Assembly: GCA_001773255.1 (NCBI GenBank)
Contig: MEWF01000018.1
Coordinates: 8,250 to 18,395 of the forward strand
Source of the DNA: a candidate division WWE3 bacterium RIFOXYC2_FULL_42_13
Lineage (GTDB): Bacteria > Patescibacteriota > WWE3 > UBA101185 > UBA10185
Direction of reading: 5' to 3'
Length of the DNA stretch: 10,146 nt
Of the stretch, positions 7,292 through 10,146 are shown one piece after another. The position numbers and the translations under genes were made by a program. Below the pieces are notes generated by a model that was not told the origin of the DNA, did no database searches, and saw only the letters and a program-made list of their open reading frames with translations. Positions within the stretch are counted from its first letter, which is position 1, and every line of letters begins with the position of its first letter.

Positions 7292-8866
7292 ATGAAATTA
7301 TGGGATCGTCTGACCGTTCTTTTTAGAAATAAATACGCGGCGCTCATTTTCTTTACCGTAGTATTTTTTTTAACGCGTTTTCTTTTTCTCGGCGCCGATG
7401 AGATAAATCCAGACGGAGTCAACTGGCATTACAGATCTCAACAATTTATCGTCGGTCTGAAATCCGGAGATTTTGAACGCACATATCAGCATTATCATCC
7501 GGGCGTCACTTTAATGTGGATTACGGGGGCGCCGATCGAAATATATAAACAGATCACCGGGTATACCACTTACGATCAATATAATTTCTTAGGATTCAAC
7601 ACCGTTGCCAAAATTTCGGTGGTACTGGCGCAGTTGGTTCTGACCTTCATTCTTTTGTGCTATCTTTCCAAAGTAGCGGGATTCAAAACAGCTTACCTAT
7701 CGGTCTTTCTGTTCTCGTTGGAACCATTCTTTCTGGGCAATTCCCGGCTTTACCATATGGACGTGTTGTTGGCGCTGTTTATGTTTATTGCCCTTCTGGT
7801 AAGCTGGTTGAATTTAAAGGAGTTTAGCTATAAAAGGTCGGTTCTTGCAGGTGTATTTCTTTCACTTTCGTTTTTGACCAAAAGCATCGGAATAGGCGCC
7901 CTATTCTTTGTTTTGATATTCTGTACCGCCTACTTTGCAAATAAAAAGGATATGAAAAGTTTTCTGAAATATTTTTTCACAATACTCGGAGCCTTTATTT
8001 TAACAACTTTTATTCTCTTCCCGGCGCTATGGGTGAGACCGGTCTACTACTTGTCGGAAATATTCGGTGAGTCCGAAAGGGTCGGTATAAGAAAAGGTCA
8101 CGAGCAAATAGTGTTCGGGGAGACCACGCAGGATGGGGGAATTTTATTTTACCCTTTGGTAATGCTTATGAAAACAACACCGTTCTTAATTGCCGGGCTA
8201 ATCCTATGTTTCATGAAATGTTCCGGTTCTATATCTGCGCTCGTAAAAAATATCCGTTCTAAATATTCCAATCCTTATCTGTACCTTGCGGTTTTTTATC
8301 TGGGCTACTTTTTTATCATGTTCTACCCGTCCAAAAAGATCGACAGGTATATGCTGCCTCTTTATCCACTTTTGTCTCTTATAGCGTCGTACGGGTTTAT
8401 AAGATTTTACTCATTTTTAAAAACTGCAAGGTCGAAAAAAATATTTATGAGTGGCGCAGTATTTTTCTTTACAGTCTTTTACATCGTACCGGTTATTTCC
8501 TATTTTCCGTACTATTTTACCTACACCAGTCCCATTTTCGGTACGGCTGCCTCCGCAAATAGGGTAATCGCCCAGAAACCCTTTGGTATCGCGGTACCGG
8601 CGCTTAAAGATTACATACTAAGTAGGTACGGTGGGGAGCCGGAGCTTGGTTTTATAGACACAAAGCCCATAAAAGCCATTTATTCAAACTCAAAAGTTGC
8701 TGACATTAGGATTAACGGGGTAAGTGATTATGAGCTTCTTATTTTAGGTATAAACGAGGAAATGCCCGATAAGGTCTTACAGAGCGGCACGAGATTTAGA
8801 AAAGATTCTTCTTTGTACGTTAACGGGTTGGAATACTGGAGAATATATGTCAAGGAAGACAAGTAG
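7292..8866 (+). CDS. GT-C membrane glycosyltransferase, PMT-like, with HPGVT motif
   Basis: A 524-residue protein with about a dozen spans and a soluble tail from about residue 415. After the first span, the outer loop has GADEINPDG (34-42; Asp36, Glu37 and Asp41 are candidate catalytic acids) and YHPGVTLMW (68-76), a motif I associate with one bacterial branch of PMT_2/GT39-like enzymes. A second acidic landmark is Asp157 in YHMDVLLALF. LTKSIGIG is centred on T196-K197, and KKIDRYMLPLYPLL carries Arg352 before a span, as in ArnT/PMT relatives. Such enzymes transfer a sugar from a polyprenyl-phosphate donor on the outer face. The start ATG is one base after the flippase stop, so translation is probably coupled. 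The stop is overlapped by the next GT-C gene by 20 bases. Acceptor and sugar are unknown; the donor could come from the GT2 enzyme upstream. Confidence 0.84.
   Translation: MKLWDRLTVLFRNKYAALIFFTVVFFLTRFLFLGADEINPDGVNWHYRSQQFIVGLKSGDFERTYQHYHPGVTLMWITGAPIEIYKQITGYTTYDQYNFLGFNTVAKISVVLAQLVLTFILLCYLSKVAGFKTAYLSVFLFSLEPFFLGNSRLYHMDVLLALFMFIALLVSWLNLKEFSYKRSVLAGVFLSLSFLTKSIGIGALFFVLIFCTAYFANKKDMKSFLKYFFTILGAFILTTFILFPALWVRPVYYLSEIFGESERVGIRKGHEQIVFGETTQDGGILFYPLVMLMKTTPFLIAGLILCFMKCSGSISALVKNIRSKYSNPYLYLAVFYLGYFFIMFYPSKKIDRYMLPLYPLLSLIASYGFIRFYSFLKTARSKKIFMSGAVFFFTVFYIVPVISYFPYYFTYTSPIFGTAASANRVIAQKPFGIAVPALKDYILSRYGGEPELGFIDTKPIKAIYSNSKVADIRINGVSDYELLILGINEEMPDKVLQSGTRFRKDSSLYVNGLEYWRIYVKEDK
8838..8841 (+). 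promoter_or_regulatory. Ribosome binding site deciding the ATG at 8847
   Basis: GGAG lies 5 bases before ATG 8847, inside the upstream gene. It supports this start even though it overlaps the upstream stop by 20 bases. No ATG, GTG or TTG codon occurs in frame between 8847 and the FHPDE motif, so a later start would cost the first membrane span. Confidence 0.6.
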
Positions 8867-10146
8867 TCTTTTATACCTGATAATATTTCTTGCCCTCGCA
8901 TTAAGACTGGCCGGAATAAGCCACGGGTTCCCTTTTATTTTTCATCCTGACGAATCTACGATAGTACAGTCCGCTCTAGGAGTAAGATTTGATCCAAACC
9001 CCGGACATTTTGACTGGCCTCACTTTTTTGTGTACGCAAATTATTTTGTTTATAAAGCTTTCGCGTGGGTGAGAGAACTGGCGATCGAGTATAACGTTCA
9101 GAATTTCATGATCAGGATATTTCCAATCATGTGGGATGACACAATCGTGTTCTATTACATTACGCGTGTTTTTGCCGCCATACTTGGGGGGTTGACTGTA
9201 ATCCCGGTATACAGAATAGGGAAAGTGCTTTTCGGAGAAAAGGTCGGGCTTTTGTCGGCCTTGGCTTTTGCCGTAATCCCGTTTCATGTCTGGCATTCCC
9301 ACTATTCGCTACCCGACGCTCCCATGCTGTTCTTTTTTGCCTGGGGTATTTACTTTGCGGCCCGTATTCTGACAACAGAATACCCTATAGACTATATTAT
9401 GTCAGGATTATTCATAGGGATAGCCGCCTCTACCAAGTACAACGGGGGTTTAGGAGCCCTCACGGTGCCTTTGGCGGCATTTTTACGCTGGGTGCTGGTG
9501 AAAATGCGTCTTTCCGAAACAAGGGGCGATTTCCCCTATTTTCGCACCGTTTTGAATCTGTTTTTGTCCGGAGTCTTTGCCGTCTTGGGGTTTGTCCTGG
9601 GTACGCCTTACTCAGTACTTGATTACAAGACTTTCAGCAGAACGGACTCACCGCTAGGTGCTTTTTGGCAATTCGCGAATGTGGGGTCAGTGAATTTTGC
9701 AGAACACGTAAATAAATTTTTCACGGATATAAGTTTCAAGATCGCGGATGATCTGGGGTACACAATTTTAGCTGCGCTCTTTTTAACTTCCGGTATTGTG
9801 CTTATAAGATTTTTGAAAGGTACGTTTTCCAGGTTCGATGTGTCCCTGATGTTTTTAATAGTTCCGGCGTTTTTACTTATTTATTACATTTCCGGTTTTG
9901 AAAAAAGCCGTTCGCAATATTATTTCATAATCTACCCATTTCTATCCGTAATTTTCGGATATTTTTGTGTTTGGGCGATGAACAAGATAAGTTTAGGAAT
10001 GAAACCTCTTTATCTTCCTATAATGTTGCTACTATTTTTACCCCCGTTTTATTTTTCGGTCTTCAACGCCATAAGATTCTTAAGGAACGACACCCGTCTT
10101 GATCTAAAAAAATTCCTCGAAACCGAGGTGCCGCTCGGTACCAGGG
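8847..10146 (+). CDS. GT-C membrane glycosyltransferase, PMT/GT39-like (cut by right edge)
   Basis: An open frame of 433 codons runs from ATG 8847 off the right edge with no stop, so the C-terminus is missing. The protein begins MSRKTSSLLYLIIFLALAL, a first membrane span. The outer loop has FHPDEST, with Asp35-Glu36, the classic acidic pair of PMT_2/GT39-like enzymes. VWHSHYSLPDAPMLFFF places a second acidic landmark at Asp157 just before a span. AASTKYNGGLG has T196-K197, and KSRSQYYFIIYPFL has Arg355 before a late span. These are family landmarks in the usual order. The predicted role is sugar transfer from a polyprenyl-phosphate donor on the outer face of the membrane. It overlaps the preceding GT-C gene by 20 bases and has its own GGAG site, so it continues the operon. 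The missing part should hold the last spans or soluble tail. Specificity cannot be judged. Confidence 0.86.
   Translation, partial: MSRKTSSLLYLIIFLALALRLAGISHGFPFIFHPDESTIVQSALGVRFDPNPGHFDWPHFFVYANYFVYKAFAWVRELAIEYNVQNFMIRIFPIMWDDTIVFYYITRVFAAILGGLTVIPVYRIGKVLFGEKVGLLSALAFAVIPFHVWHSHYSLPDAPMLFFFAWGIYFAARILTTEYPIDYIMSGLFIGIAASTKYNGGLGALTVPLAAFLRWVLVKMRLSETRGDFPYFRTVLNLFLSGVFAVLGFVLGTPYSVLDYKTFSRTDSPLGAFWQFANVGSVNFAEHVNKFFTDISFKIADDLGYTILAALFLTSGIVLIRFLKGTFSRFDVSLMFLIVPAFLLIYYISGFEKSRSQYYFIIYPFLSVIFGYFCVWAMNKISLGMKPLYLPIMLLLFLPPFYFSVFNAIRFLRNDTRLDLKKFLETEVPLGTR

Noticed and set aside
6510..7422. Antisense open frames over the flippase and its junction with the next gene (6510-6803, 7201-7422)
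   Set aside because: Low-complexity shadows of membrane-protein codons. The sense frames are clearly real and nearly abutting.
8976..9375. Antisense open frames near the right end (8976-9302, 9160-9375)
   Set aside because: The + strand frame from 8847 is open to the window edge and encodes a clear PMT-like enzyme with FHPDE and the Asp157 motif, so these are shadows.

Overview
The window is a gene-dense, moderately AT-rich stretch of a bacterial surface-glycan locus. All eight genes lie on the + strand. No gap between them exceeds 7 bases, and three junctions overlap (by 4, 38 and 20 bases). There is no promoter-sized gap, terminator, RNA gene, repeat, mobile element or CRISPR array. The whole window therefore reads as the inside of one long operon whose ends lie outside on both sides.

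Layout: (1) the C-terminal tail of a GT4 glycosyltransferase cut by the left edge (3-314); (2) a complete GT4 glycosyltransferase (311-1504); (3) a GT-C type multispanning glycosyltransferase of the PMT/ArnT kind (1467-3011); (4) a soluble GT2 polyprenyl-phosphate hexose synthase of the DPM1 type (3014-3700); (5) a DUF2079 family multispanning protein with a long extracytoplasmic C-terminal region (3708-5816); (6) a Wzx-like polysaccharide flippase (5821-7290); (7) a second GT-C enzyme (7292-8866); (8) a third PMT-like GT-C enzyme, cut by the right edge (8847-10146).

How the genes may work together (inference): the GT4 enzymes build a glycan on a lipid carrier at the cytoplasmic face and the flippase moves it across the membrane. 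The GT2 enzyme loads a single sugar onto polyprenyl phosphate. The GT-C and DUF2079 proteins then use that lipid-linked sugar on the outer face to decorate the glycan, a lipid or a surface protein. One donor synthase beside four GT-C-like proteins is the most striking feature. No Wzy polymerase, O-antigen ligase or chain-length regulator is recognisable here.

Organism: TGA is used as a stop codon (312-314 and 3698-3700), which excludes code-25 and code-4 lineages. Frequent AGA/AGG arginine and ATA isoleucine codons, tight packing and several divergent GT-C/DUF2079 proteins in one cluster would fit a Patescibacteria (CPR) genome such as Microgenomates or WWE3. This placement is a guess from style, not from a marker gene.
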